The translations under genes were made by a program, and so were the position numbers. From positions 1-33,590 of the forward strand of contig NZ_LBMU02000094.1 of NCBI RefSeq assembly GCF_001005085.2: a stretch of DNA of 33,590 nt. The letters run 5' to 3'. This document shows positions 23,578 through 30,566 of the stretch, piece after piece (position 1 is the first letter of the stretch; each line of letters opens with the position of its first letter). Below the pieces are notes generated by a model. That model saw only the letters and a program-made list of their open reading frames with translations, ran no database searches and had not been told where the DNA came from. The DNA comes from Streptomyces humi. GTDB lineage: Bacteria > Actinomycetota > Actinomycetes > Streptomycetales > Streptomycetaceae.

Positions 23578-24717
23578 CTACGCGGGAGGCGTCTCCAGGT
23601 GGGCGTTGGGCGCCTTGGCCAAGGCCTCGTACTGCGCCAGCACCACCACCGCCACCCCCTGCTCCCGCAGCATCCCCGTCCCGTCCGCCGCCCGGACGAA
23701 CGTGTCGGGTTCGCGCCAGGCCGTGACCACCCGGCGCACCCCCGCCGCGAGGATCAGCTCGGCGCACGGGTGCGGGCGGGAGGCGCGGTGGGTGCAGGGT
23801 TCCAGGCTGGTGTAGACAGTGGCCGTGGACAGCCGGGGGTCGGCCGGGGAGATCTTGGCCAGGGCCGCCTCCTCCGCGTGGGCCACCGGGTCGCCGGCCT
23901 CCCGGGAGTGGCCGCGGGCCAGCTCCGTGCCGTCGGCGGCGACCACCACCGCGCCGACGCTGAACGCGGTCCGCGAGGGCGGGCACCGGTCCGCCAGTTC
24001 GCAGGCGAGCCGCAGCCAGTGCCGGTCGGCGGCGGACGCCGAGCCGCCCACGCCGGGCGCGGTGGGCTCGTAGCGGGCCAGGACGACGTCCTCGATGCGG
24101 CGGCTCTCCAGCAGGCGCAGGCGGCCGCCCTGATAGCCGCCGGGGCCGAACAGGCGCGGCGCCTTCGGGTCGCCGACCAGGACCGGGGCGAGGACCAGCT
24201 GGAGCTCGTCGGCGAGCCCCTGCTGGAGCAGCTGGGTGTGCACGGTGCCGCCGCCCTCGACCATCAGGCGGTCCACGCCCCGCACCTCGTGGAGGTGGGT
24301 CAGCAGCGCGGGCCAGTGGAGGTCGGGGCCCAGCGGGACGATGTCGGCGGCGATGCCCAGGGCCACCGCCCGCTCGGCGCCCGCATCCGTCGTGTAGAGG
24401 ACCTTCTCGCCGCCCGTGTGCCAGAACCGCGCGTCCGGGTCGAGGTCGCCGGTCGCGGTGACCGTGACCTTGAGGGGGTACTCGGGCCGGCCGGCGGCGA
24501 GCCGGGCGGCGCGGCGCTCCTCGGAGTACACCAGGAGGCGGGGGTTGTCCGCGCGGATCGTGCCGGCGCCGACCAGGACCGCGTCGGCGGTGGACCGCAC
24601 CTCGTCGACGCGGTCGAAGTCGGCCGGGGAGGAGAGCAGCAGCCGCTCGGGGCCGGTGTCGTCGAGGTAGCCGTCGAGGGAGACGGCGGCGGACAGCAGG
24701 ACGTGGGGGTACGGCAT
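23578..24717 (-). CDS. Fused pyrimidine reductase (N) - pyrimidine deaminase (C), RibD domains in reverse order
   Basis: 379 aa. Residues 1-215 match the RibD reductase / dihydrofolate-reductase-like domain: VLLSAAVSLDGYLDD, VLVGAGTIRADNPRLLVY and LMVEGGGTVHTQLLQQGLADEL. Residues 228-379 match a cytidine-deaminase-type domain with H280, catalytic E282, C308 and C318 (VAHAEEAAL, SLEPCTHRASRPHPC). Classical RibD has the deaminase first. The pair performs the second and third steps of riboflavin synthesis on the product of GTP cyclohydrolase II. The nearby ribA-like gene and shared palindromes suggest one pathway. It diverges from the MarR gene at 24798. ATG at 24717, with a weak ribosome site. 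It could instead serve another pyrimidine-derived product. Confidence 0.87.
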   Translation of the reverse strand: MPYPHVLLSAAVSLDGYLDDTGPERLLLSSPADFDRVDEVRSTADAVLVGAGTIRADNPRLLVYSEERRAARLAAGRPEYPLKVTVTATGDLDPDARFWHTGGEKVLYTTDAGAERAVALGIAADIVPLGPDLHWPALLTHLHEVRGVDRLMVEGGGTVHTQLLQQGLADELQLVLAPVLVGDPKAPRLFGPGGYQGGRLRLLESRRIEDVVLARYEPTAPGVGGSASAADRHWLRLACELADRCPPSRTAFSVGAVVVAADGTELARGHSREAGDPVAHAEEAALAKISPADPRLSTATVYTSLEPCTHRASRPHPCAELILAAGVRRVVTAWREPDTFVRAADGTGMLREQGVAVVVLAQYEALAKAPNAHLETPPA

Positions 24718-24762
24718 CGGACGCGCTCACTCTCGGCGGCGGGCGGGGTGTGAACCGGAAGC

Positions 24763-24798
24763 TTGGTTAAAGTTTGAAACAAACCTACACTGGCCTCA
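24763..24798 (+). promoter_or_regulatory. Promoter of the marR gene, leaderless
   Basis: TTGGTT (24763-24768), 17-bp spacer, TACACT (24786-24791). The ATG at 24798 lies 6 nt beyond the -10 box with no ribosome site, so transcription probably starts at or next to the start codon. Confidence 0.55.
24764..24781. promoter_or_regulatory. MarR operator copy A in the divergent promoter
   Basis: Read on the minus strand, TGTTTCAAACTTTAACCA matches copy C (25416-25433) at 14 of 18 positions. It overlaps the -35 box of the marR promoter (TTGGTT, 24763-24768) and fills the spacer, so a bound repressor would block both directions. Confidence 0.65.
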
Positions 24799-25322
24799 TG
24801 ACGACTCGCTGGCTCACCCCGAAGGAGCAGCGCGCCTGGCGCGCGTTCATGGCGGCGACGAACCTCCTGGAGGACGCGATCGACCGCCAGCTCCAGCAGG
24901 ACGCCGGCATGCCGCATCTCTACTACGGCATCCTGGCCAACCTCTCCGAGGAACCCGAGCGCAAGCTGCGGATGACCGACCTCGCCGCGAAGGCGAAGAT
25001 CACCCGGAGCCGGCTGACGTACGCCGTCACCCGGCTGGAGAAGGACGGGCTGATCCGGCGCGAGGACTGCCAGTGGGACAAGCGGAGCAGCTTCGCGATC
25101 CTGACGGACGAGGGCATGGCGGTGCTGGAGCGCACCGCGCCGGGCCATGTGGAGACGGTACGGGCGGCGGTGTTCGACCGGCTCTCCGACGACCAGGTGG
25201 GGCAGCTGGAGGAGATCAGCTCCGTGATCGCGCGGGCACTGGAGGGCGACGCGTCGACCCCGCGGCCGACGGCGGACGAGGTGCCGTGGCGACGGCGGTC
25301 GTCACCCTGTTCCGGTTCGTGA
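24798..25322 (+). CDS. MarR-family regulator of the riboflavin-type module
   Basis: 174 aa with a winged helix-turn-helix (about 50-120): LRMTDLAAKAKITRSRLTYAVTRLEKDGLI, then a wing containing EDCQWDKRSSFAILT. Dimerisation helices flank it. The first 35 residues (WRAFMAATNLLEDAIDRQLQ) are typical of MarR proteins in streptomycete oxidative-stress and degradation loci. The ATG at 24798 is preferred over an in-frame TTG at 24774 because of the promoter position. It sits between the fused reductase-deaminase (divergent) and the GTP cyclohydrolase II gene. Both promoter regions carry the same palindrome, so it is most likely their repressor. Confidence 0.9.
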   Translation: MTTRWLTPKEQRAWRAFMAATNLLEDAIDRQLQQDAGMPHLYYGILANLSEEPERKLRMTDLAAKAKITRSRLTYAVTRLEKDGLIRREDCQWDKRSSFAILTDEGMAVLERTAPGHVETVRAAVFDRLSDDQVGQLEEISSVIARALEGDASTPRPTADEVPWRRRSSPCSGS

Positions 25323-25329
25323 ACCCGGG

Positions 25330-25363
25330 TTTCTCCGACCTCACGGATTTCTCCGACCTCACG
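25330..25363 (+). repeat. 16-bp tandem duplication after the marR stop
   Basis: TTTCTCCGACCTCACG at 25330-25345 is repeated at 25348-25363 (18-bp period). No function is evident. Confidence 0.8.
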
Positions 25364-25372
25364 TAAATCTGT

Positions 25373-25433
25373 TGCTTCAAATTTAAAACACGGGGTATGG
25401 TTCCAGCCGTGGATCTGTTTCAAATCTGAAGCA
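25373..25433 (+). promoter_or_regulatory. ribA promoter with two MarR operators (copies B and C)
   Basis: Copy B TGCTTCAAATTTAAAACA (25373-25390) and copy C (25416-25433, reading TGCTTCAGATTTGAAACA on the minus strand) differ at only two positions. They lie 43 bp apart, about four helical turns. A promoter TTGCTT (25372-25377), 18-bp spacer, TATGGT (25396-25401) is overlapped by copy B. Copy C covers the region just after the expected start near 25408. The layout predicts tight repression, perhaps with looping or cooperative binding. Confidence 0.72.
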
Positions 25434-25488
25434 GGCACGACGTCCCACACCGGGACAGCCGTCCCGAACCCGGACACAGGAGACCCCG

Positions 25489-26130
25489 ATGACCGACTTC
25501 CCCGCCGCCACCCAGCGCGCCCGCGTCCGGGTCCCGCTGCGCTTCGCCGACGGTTACAGCGTCAACTCCGAACTCGTCACCTTCCACGGCCTGACCGACG
25601 GCCAGGAGCACGTCGCCGTCGTCCTCGGCGACCCGGCCCCCGGCACCCTCCCGCTGGTCCGCCTGCACTCCGAGTGCCTGACCGGGGACGTCTTCGGCTC
25701 GGCCCGCTGCGACTGCGGACCCCAGCTGCGCGAGGCCGTCGAGCGCATCGCCGACCGCGGCGGCGTCCTGCTCTACCTGCGCCAGGAGGGCCGCGGCATC
25801 GGCCTCTACAACAAGCTCGACGCGTACGCCCTCCAGGACCAGGGCCTCGACACCTACGAGGCGAACGCCGCCCTCGGGCTGCCCGAGGACGCCCGCGACT
25901 ACACCGCCGCCGCCCAGATGCTCCAGGCCCTCGGCCACGACGAGCTGGACCTGCTCTCCAACAACCCCGACAAGGCCGAGCAGTTGCGCGGCCTGGGCAT
26001 CACGGTCCGCGACCGCGTCCCGACGGGCGTCTTCAGCACCGCCCACAACGTCCGCTACCTGCGCGCCAAGGTCCTGCACACCCAGCACACGCTCCCGCTG
26101 GCCGAACTGACGGAACTCAACGCGGGCTGA
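25489..26130 (+). CDS. ribA: GTP cyclohydrolase II, stand-alone
   Basis: 213 aa, the size of E. coli RibA, without the DHBP synthase domain found in bifunctional RibBA. Zinc ligands C63, C74 and C76 are in LHSECLTGDVFGSARCDCG. The catalytic loop YLRQEGRGIGLYNKLDAY follows. Tyr113 corresponds to E. coli Tyr105, which I recall as replaced by Met in a streptomycete isozyme that stops at the formylated intermediate; here the normal Tyr is kept. The enzyme opens GTP to the diaminopyrimidine that feeds the reductase-deaminase at 23578. The ATG at 25489 follows CAGGAGA. It is under two palindromes likely bound by the MarR protein upstream. Confidence 0.95.
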   Translation: MTDFPAATQRARVRVPLRFADGYSVNSELVTFHGLTDGQEHVAVVLGDPAPGTLPLVRLHSECLTGDVFGSARCDCGPQLREAVERIADRGGVLLYLRQEGRGIGLYNKLDAYALQDQGLDTYEANAALGLPEDARDYTAAAQMLQALGHDELDLLSNNPDKAEQLRGLGITVRDRVPTGVFSTAHNVRYLRAKVLHTQHTLPLAELTELNAG

Positions 26131-26298
26131 GCAGCGCCTGGCCGAAGGTGCCGACGGCAACGGGCACACCGGCGAGCGAAGCCTTGGTGGACGCCCGGCC
26201 GGCGCGTGTTCTCGACGCCCTCCACCGGGAAGAGACGACCACACCAAGACCCGCCGGCCGACCCCTGCGGGCCCGCCGCGCCACATCCGGCTCGAAGA

Positions 26299-26324
26299 CC
26301 GGCGTCTCCAGAGGAGACGGCCGG
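26299..26324. terminator. Hairpin between convergent genes after ribA
   Basis: CCGG-CGTCTCC, loop AGA, GGAGACG-G-CCGG: an 11-bp stem with one bulge, lying between ribA (+) and the unknown gene at 26373 (-). No T-run follows. It probably limits read-through. Confidence 0.5.
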
Positions 26325-26372
26325 CACCGCACCCACGGAAAACGTGGAACCGTCAGAGCTGCTCTGCTGTCT

Positions 26373-26843
26373 TCACTCGCCCCCTCCCTCGGCCGGGGCA
26401 GTCAAGCCCGCAGGGAGCGGAGTGATCCGCATGGAACGGATCGCCTCGTCGGCCAGCTCCGTGATCTCTTCTGTGCGGGCGATCCTCTCCCAGGTCACGG
26501 TGACGACGACGGGGGTCTCCATCCGGGGCGGAAAGACTGCGTGGCGAATGAATTCGGCCAGCTTCCGGCCGAACCCGAGCCTGCGCCTCACCTCCAGCAT
26601 GGACTGGACCCGGACCGCCGGTCCGGCGACCAGATCGAGTCGGGTGATCTGCGGCTCACCGGTGACCCGGGCGTTCCCCCACTCCAGCAGCAGGGGGGTG
26701 ACCTCCTCGGCGCTGGGCCGGGGGACGCCCTCATCGCGACAGCCGTCGACCATGAGGCGGGCGAGCGCCTCCCCCGTCTCCGTGTAGTACGCCGCCGCGA
26801 GGACCGGCACATCGTCGTTCAGGCGCACGGCCCGTCCGACCAT
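26373..26843 (-). CDS. Unknown protein, possibly the C-terminal part of a split gene
   Basis: 156 aa with no domain I recognise. The composition is that of a small soluble mixed alpha/beta protein: helical EVTPLLLEWGNARV, then strands LDLVAGPAVRVQS and PVVVTVTWERI, and a helical end (ITELADEAIRSM). Codon use is normal for the genome. The ATG at 26843 lies inside the end of the small frame 26819-26980 and has no ribosome site. Together the two frames look like one longer protein broken by a frameshift. It lies downstream of an MFS gene on the same strand. Confidence 0.6.
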   Translation of the reverse strand: MVGRAVRLNDDVPVLAAAYYTETGEALARLMVDGCRDEGVPRPSAEEVTPLLLEWGNARVTGEPQITRLDLVAGPAVRVQSMLEVRRRLGFGRKLAEFIRHAVFPPRMETPVVVTVTWERIARTEEITELADEAIRSMRITPLPAGLTAPAEGGGE

Positions 26844-26980
26844 GTCGTCACCTCTGTGGCCAGGGTCTTGGCCTCGGCCTTCGTACCTTCCTGAAGCGTC
26901 AGATCAATCCAGCCTGGCTGGAACTCGAAGGTGCACTCGAAGATTTCAGACGGCGGGGCGCCCTTGCTCGATGCGGTCAC
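26819..26980 (-). CDS. Small unknown ORF, possible N-terminal part of the split gene
   Basis: 53 aa starting at GTG 26980 with AAAGGGAGAG just upstream, 11 bp after the MFS stop. The sequence FECTFEFQPGWIDLTLQEG then TKAEAKTLATEV looks like a beta-strand pair and a helix. The last ten or so residues run out of character. It overlaps the next frame by 25 bp, too long for normal translational coupling. Confidence 0.5.
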   Translation of the reverse strand: MTASSKGAPPSEIFECTFEFQPGWIDLTLQEGTKAEAKTLATEVTTWSDGPCA

Positions 26981-26991
26981 GTCTCTCCCTT

Positions 26992-28383
26992 TCAGCGAAG
27001 CGTGGTCGTCTGTTCGACCCGGTGTTTAGCGGGTGCGGGTGTGCTGAGCCGCCGGGTCAGTGTCGGTCCGCGCTGCTGTGGGGGGACGCCGGGGGGGTTC
27101 GGTGAGCCGTCGGCTGTGGGTGGCGTGAGCGCGGATCCGGGCAGGCGTGGGGCCAGGGCCAGGGCGCCCGGGACCGTCACCAGGGCCAGTGCCGCGAGGG
27201 TGACCCAGGGGGCGACGCCCGACACGTCGAGCAGCAGTGAGAACAGCAGCGGCGCTACGACCGTGGCGACGGCGAAGGAGTACTGGAAGACGGCGATGTA
27301 GCGGCCGCGCATCCCGGCGGGCGCGGCGTCGGCGGACAGGGCGTTGGACACGGGCGAGTGCACGAGCTGGGCCGCCGAGTAGCAGAGCACGGCCACCGTC
27401 AGGCAGGGGACCCACAGGCCGCGCGGCAGCCACAGCGGCCCCGCCGTCAGGCCCGCCCACGCGGCCCAGAGCACCCCGGCAAGACACAGTGACCGGTGCC
27501 GGGGCAGCGGCCGGATCAGCCGGACCACCGTCGTCTGAAGCGCCGCCTGGACCACCGTGTTCATCGCCAGCAGCGGTCCGACCGCCCAGGTCACCTCGGG
27601 CAGCCGGCGTTCGACGAACGGCGGGAAGGCGATGCTCAGCATGACGTTGCACAGCGCGAACGCCGTGTTCAGCGCCACCAGCCCCAGGTAAGGGCGATCG
27701 GCCCACAGCTCTCGGTAACCGCGGCCCGGCGGAGCCGCGGCACCCGGCTCGGCGTGGCCCGTGAGGACCGGCAGCGTCGCGTTCCGCGGCACTCCCCGCA
27801 CCAGCAGCAGGGCGGCCATCAGCAGCAGCACGGCACACGTGCCGATCGCCCCGCGGTACACCGGACCGGACTTCACCGACAGGGCGACGCCCGCGGCTAC
27901 GGCGCCGACGCCGTAGCCCGCCGCACGCAACGAGCCGGCGACGCCGAACCACCGCTCGCGGGAATGCCCGCCGGGGTCGCCGTCGGACACATTGCTGACC
28001 AGGGTGAACGCCGAGGACCAGAAGGCCCGTTGTCCCAGTGAGGCGATGGTCGCGGCCACGAGGATCCCGACGTCGTCGCGGACCACGAGGTATCCGAGGA
28101 ATCCTGCCGCCTGGAGCAACTGCGCGGCCAGCACGGTCGGCCTGGGTCCGTACCGGTCGACGAGGGGGCCGATCCACAGCGGCAGCGGCAGCGAGAGCAG
28201 GCCGGCCAGGCTCAGCAGGGTCCCGACGCGGACCAGCGAGGCGCCCGAACTCGCCGACAGGTACAGCAGGGACAACGGGACGAACAGCCCGGTGACGACG
28301 GAGTCGACCATCAGCACGAGGAAGACCGCGATCCCCGCCGTGTTCCGCGCAGACCGCTCGGGACGCCGCCCTGACGCTGTCAA
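26992..28383 (-). CDS. MFS transporter
   Basis: About 463 aa with 11-12 hydrophobic segments and an MFS-type motif-A loop, LPLWIGPLVDRYGPRPTVL. A large central loop (RGVPRNATLPVLTGHAEPG) separates the halves. The extreme C-terminus is a Pro/Thr/Arg-rich tail. I place the start at TTG 28383, 5 nt after GGGAGGG. The open frame reaching 28521 would add about 46 residues encoded by a degenerate DNA repeat and is unlikely to be translated. It is first in a probable operon with the two small unknown frames. Substrate unknown. Confidence 0.8.
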   Translation of the reverse strand: MTASGRRPERSARNTAGIAVFLVLMVDSVVTGLFVPLSLLYLSASSGASLVRVGTLLSLAGLLSLPLPLWIGPLVDRYGPRPTVLAAQLLQAAGFLGYLVVRDDVGILVAATIASLGQRAFWSSAFTLVSNVSDGDPGGHSRERWFGVAGSLRAAGYGVGAVAAGVALSVKSGPVYRGAIGTCAVLLLMAALLLVRGVPRNATLPVLTGHAEPGAAAPPGRGYRELWADRPYLGLVALNTAFALCNVMLSIAFPPFVERRLPEVTWAVGPLLAMNTVVQAALQTTVVRLIRPLPRHRSLCLAGVLWAAWAGLTAGPLWLPRGLWVPCLTVAVLCYSAAQLVHSPVSNALSADAAPAGMRGRYIAVFQYSFAVATVVAPLLFSLLLDVSGVAPWVTLAALALVTVPGALALAPRLPGSALTPPTADGSPNPPGVPPQQRGPTLTRRLSTPAPAKHRVEQTTTLR

Positions 28384-28430
28384 AGACCCTCCCGACTGCC
28401 GACCCCGACACGAAAGTCGGACACAGATGT

Positions 28431-28528
28431 GGGCACGAACATGGAGCACGGACATAGGGCACGGACGTGTGGCACGGGGCACGGACGTGGGGCACGGGAT
28501 ACGGGGCACGGATACGGGCACGGACGCG
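28431..28528 (-). repeat. Degenerate 12-13-bp tandem repeat upstream of the MFS gene
   Basis: About eight imperfect copies of GGGCACGGAC plus 2-3 bases (plus strand) lie 48 bp or more upstream of the TTG start. No coding sense. It could bind a regulator repeatedly or be slippage debris. Confidence 0.7.
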
Positions 28529-28628
28529 TCACGTCGTATCCACGGCTCGCACGGTCATTCCTCCGCCGGACGAACCTTTGGCAACCCCTTGCTCTCCGCG
28601 TACTCCGGCGGAGCCGCCCGGGAACGCG

Positions 28629-28666
28629 GCGGCGCCCGGCTCGACCGGAGTCGAGTCGGGCGCCGC
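28629..28666 (-). terminator. Terminator downstream of tRNA-Lys
   Basis: A 16-bp stem with one G-T pair (28629-28644 with 28651-28666) and a 6-nt loop CCGGAG, about 40 bp after the tRNA in its direction. There is no T-run, as is usual in high-GC actinomycetes. Confidence 0.7.
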
Positions 28667-28705
28667 ACAGCAGGTCAGGGGGTTGGATCCCCCGCCCGCA
28701 ACCGG

Positions 28706-28778
28706 TAGGCCGTGTGGGACTCGAACCCACAACCAATGGATTAAAAGTCCACTGCTCTGCCAATTGAGCTAACGGCCC
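28706..28778 (-). tRNA. tRNA-Lys (TTT)
   Basis: A 73-nt cloverleaf on the minus strand with anticodon loop CTTTTAA, a T-arm GTGGGTTCGAGTCCCAC and D-arm TAGCTCAATTGGCAGAGC. The first acceptor pair is G-U. No CCA is encoded. No integrase gene or duplicated 3' end is visible nearby, so there is no sign of an integrated element here. Confidence 0.95.
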
Positions 28779-28876
28779 AGGCGATGTTGCCTCCCCGAGC
28801 ATAGCCGGACGGAGCCGTGTCGCCGATCGGGTATCGGGGTCACGGCCGCGTCGGGTGGCAGAAGTGGGCCGGAGCG

Positions 28877-30403
28877 TCAGAGATCGACCAGTTTGGCGGT
28901 GTCCTCGTGGCGTGCTCTGTCCGGGTTCAGGAACCAGTGGCGAGCCGAGGCCTGCCACCAGACCGCGGCGAAGCCGAGGACCGCCAGGACGGCGACCGGG
29001 GCGTAGTTGAAGGTCTCCCAGGTGACCGGCGAGACCTGGGGGAGCATGAAGAGGACCGTGATGACAGCGACCCAGGTCACCGAGACGACGCCGATCACGC
29101 GTGACCAGCGGCCCAGGTGCCACGGTCCGCGCTGGAACTCGTCCCCCTTGCGCACCCGCAGCAGCGTCGGGATCACGTACGCCACGTACAGGCCGATCAC
29201 CGCGATCGACGTCACGGCGGCGTAGGCCGTGTAGTTGATCAGGTAGGGCAGGCCCAGGGCGAGCGCGGACAGGGCGGCCAGCCAGACCGCCGCGACGGGA
29301 GTACGGGTACGCGGACTGACCGTGTGCCAGACACGGGAGAAGGGCAGCGCGCCGTCGCGCGAGAAGGCGTAGATCATGCGGCTGTTGGCCGTCACGGACG
29401 CCATCCCGCAGAAGAGCTGGGCGCCGATCACCACCAGGAGCAGGAGCTTGCCTGTCGTCGCGCCGAGCGCGTCCAGGAGGATCTGCGCCGGGGGCGCGCC
29501 GGTCGGGGAGTTCAGCTCCTTGCCGTACGACTGGATCGCGAAGGTGAAACCGAGGAGGAGCACGAAGCCGGCGATCCAGGACGTCCAGATGGAGCGGACG
29601 ATGCCCTTGGGGCCGGCCGTCGACGCGTCGTGGGTCTCCTCCGTCATGTGCGCCGAGGCGTCGTAGCCGGTGAACGTGTACTGGGCCATCAGGAGCCCCA
29701 GCAGGACGACGTACGGGCCGCTGCTCCAGCCGGTCTCGTTCACGAACTTCGTGAAGACGAAGGACGCGGACTGGTGGTGGTCGGGCACGAAGGTCAGCGC
29801 GCCGACGATCACCAGGACGCCGAGCACGTGCCACCACACGCTCACGCTGTTCAGGAACGCGACGATGCGGACGCCGAAGGTGTTGAGGAGGCCGTGCAGG
29901 ACCAGGATCGCCGCGAAGAGCAGGATCGTACGGCCCGGGGTCACCTCGAAGTCGAACTGGAGGTTCAGGTACGCGCCGAGGAAGGACGCGGCGCCGAAGT
30001 CGATGCCCGCGGTCACCGCCACCTGGCCCAGCACGTTGAACCAGCCCGTGAACCACGCCCAGGCCGCGGCCGAGCGGGGCGGGGCCAGCCGGTGGGCCCA
30101 GAAGTAGAGGCCCGCGGAGGTGGGGTAGGCGGAGCAGATCTCGGCCATCGAGAGGCCCACGAAGAGGGTCATCAGGCCCACGGCCACCCAGCCCCAGGTG
30201 ATCACCGCGGGACCGCCGGTGATCATGCCGAAGAGGTAGAGGGTGAGACAGCCGGACAGGACCGAGATGATCGTGAACGAGACCGCGTAGTTCGAGAACG
30301 CCGACATACGACGGGCCAGAACCTGGGTGTAGCCGAGCTGTGCCAGCCGCTCCTCGTCGGAGAGGCCGCCGGAAGGCGACTTGCCTATCGCGTCTTCTGT
30401 CAT
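28877..30403 (-). CDS. APC-family amino acid permease
   Basis: 508 aa with about 12 membrane helices. It begins after a short hydrophilic lead (DEERLAQLGYTQVLARRMSAFS), a pattern common to the amino acid/choline transporter and GABA permease branch. Characteristic stretches are GLSMAEICSAYPTSAGLYFW and YDASAHMTEETHDASTAGP. It imports an amino acid or related amine across the cell membrane; the substrate is not evident. The ATG at 30403 is preferred over an upstream frame extension to 30475. It stands alone between tRNA-Lys and the helicase terminator. Confidence 0.92.
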   Translation of the reverse strand: MTEDAIGKSPSGGLSDEERLAQLGYTQVLARRMSAFSNYAVSFTIISVLSGCLTLYLFGMITGGPAVITWGWVAVGLMTLFVGLSMAEICSAYPTSAGLYFWAHRLAPPRSAAAWAWFTGWFNVLGQVAVTAGIDFGAASFLGAYLNLQFDFEVTPGRTILLFAAILVLHGLLNTFGVRIVAFLNSVSVWWHVLGVLVIVGALTFVPDHHQSASFVFTKFVNETGWSSGPYVVLLGLLMAQYTFTGYDASAHMTEETHDASTAGPKGIVRSIWTSWIAGFVLLLGFTFAIQSYGKELNSPTGAPPAQILLDALGATTGKLLLLVVIGAQLFCGMASVTANSRMIYAFSRDGALPFSRVWHTVSPRTRTPVAAVWLAALSALALGLPYLINYTAYAAVTSIAVIGLYVAYVIPTLLRVRKGDEFQRGPWHLGRWSRVIGVVSVTWVAVITVLFMLPQVSPVTWETFNYAPVAVLAVLGFAAVWWQASARHWFLNPDRARHEDTAKLVDL

Positions 30404-30509
30404 GCCCCCAGCGATTCCCCCGGCGGGGTCGTGACATGCGTCACAGCATGGCCGAAAAGAACCTGGAACGGGCACGAAACAGCCCCCCGGTCGGGCGGGG
30501 CTCCGGAAA

Positions 30510-30552
30510 CGGCTGAGCGCCGCGTCCCGGTGCGGGACGCGGCGCTCAGCCG
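30510..30552 (-). terminator. Terminator of the RNA helicase gene
   Basis: A perfect 19-bp stem (30510-30528 with 30534-30552) with a 5-nt loop, starting 14 bp after the helicase stop and followed on the minus strand by TTTCC. A second smaller hairpin (AGCCCC/GGGGCT, about 30481-30502) follows. Confidence 0.9.
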
Positions 30553-30566
30553 GATGTCACGGAGCG

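Noticed and set aside
26117..26332. Minus-strand frame of about 70 aa between ribA and the unknown gene, possible transposase remnant
   Set aside because: I could not match it to any transposase motif, it has no ribosome site and overlaps the ribA end; too weak to annotate.
28384..28521. N-terminal extension of the MFS protein up to 28521
   Set aside because: The added 46 residues are encoded by degenerate DNA repeats and precede the first membrane helix; the TTG at 28383 has a good ribosome site.
28629..28778. tRNA-Lys as integration site of a mobile element
   Set aside because: No integrase, no duplicated tRNA 3' end and no change in base composition next to it.
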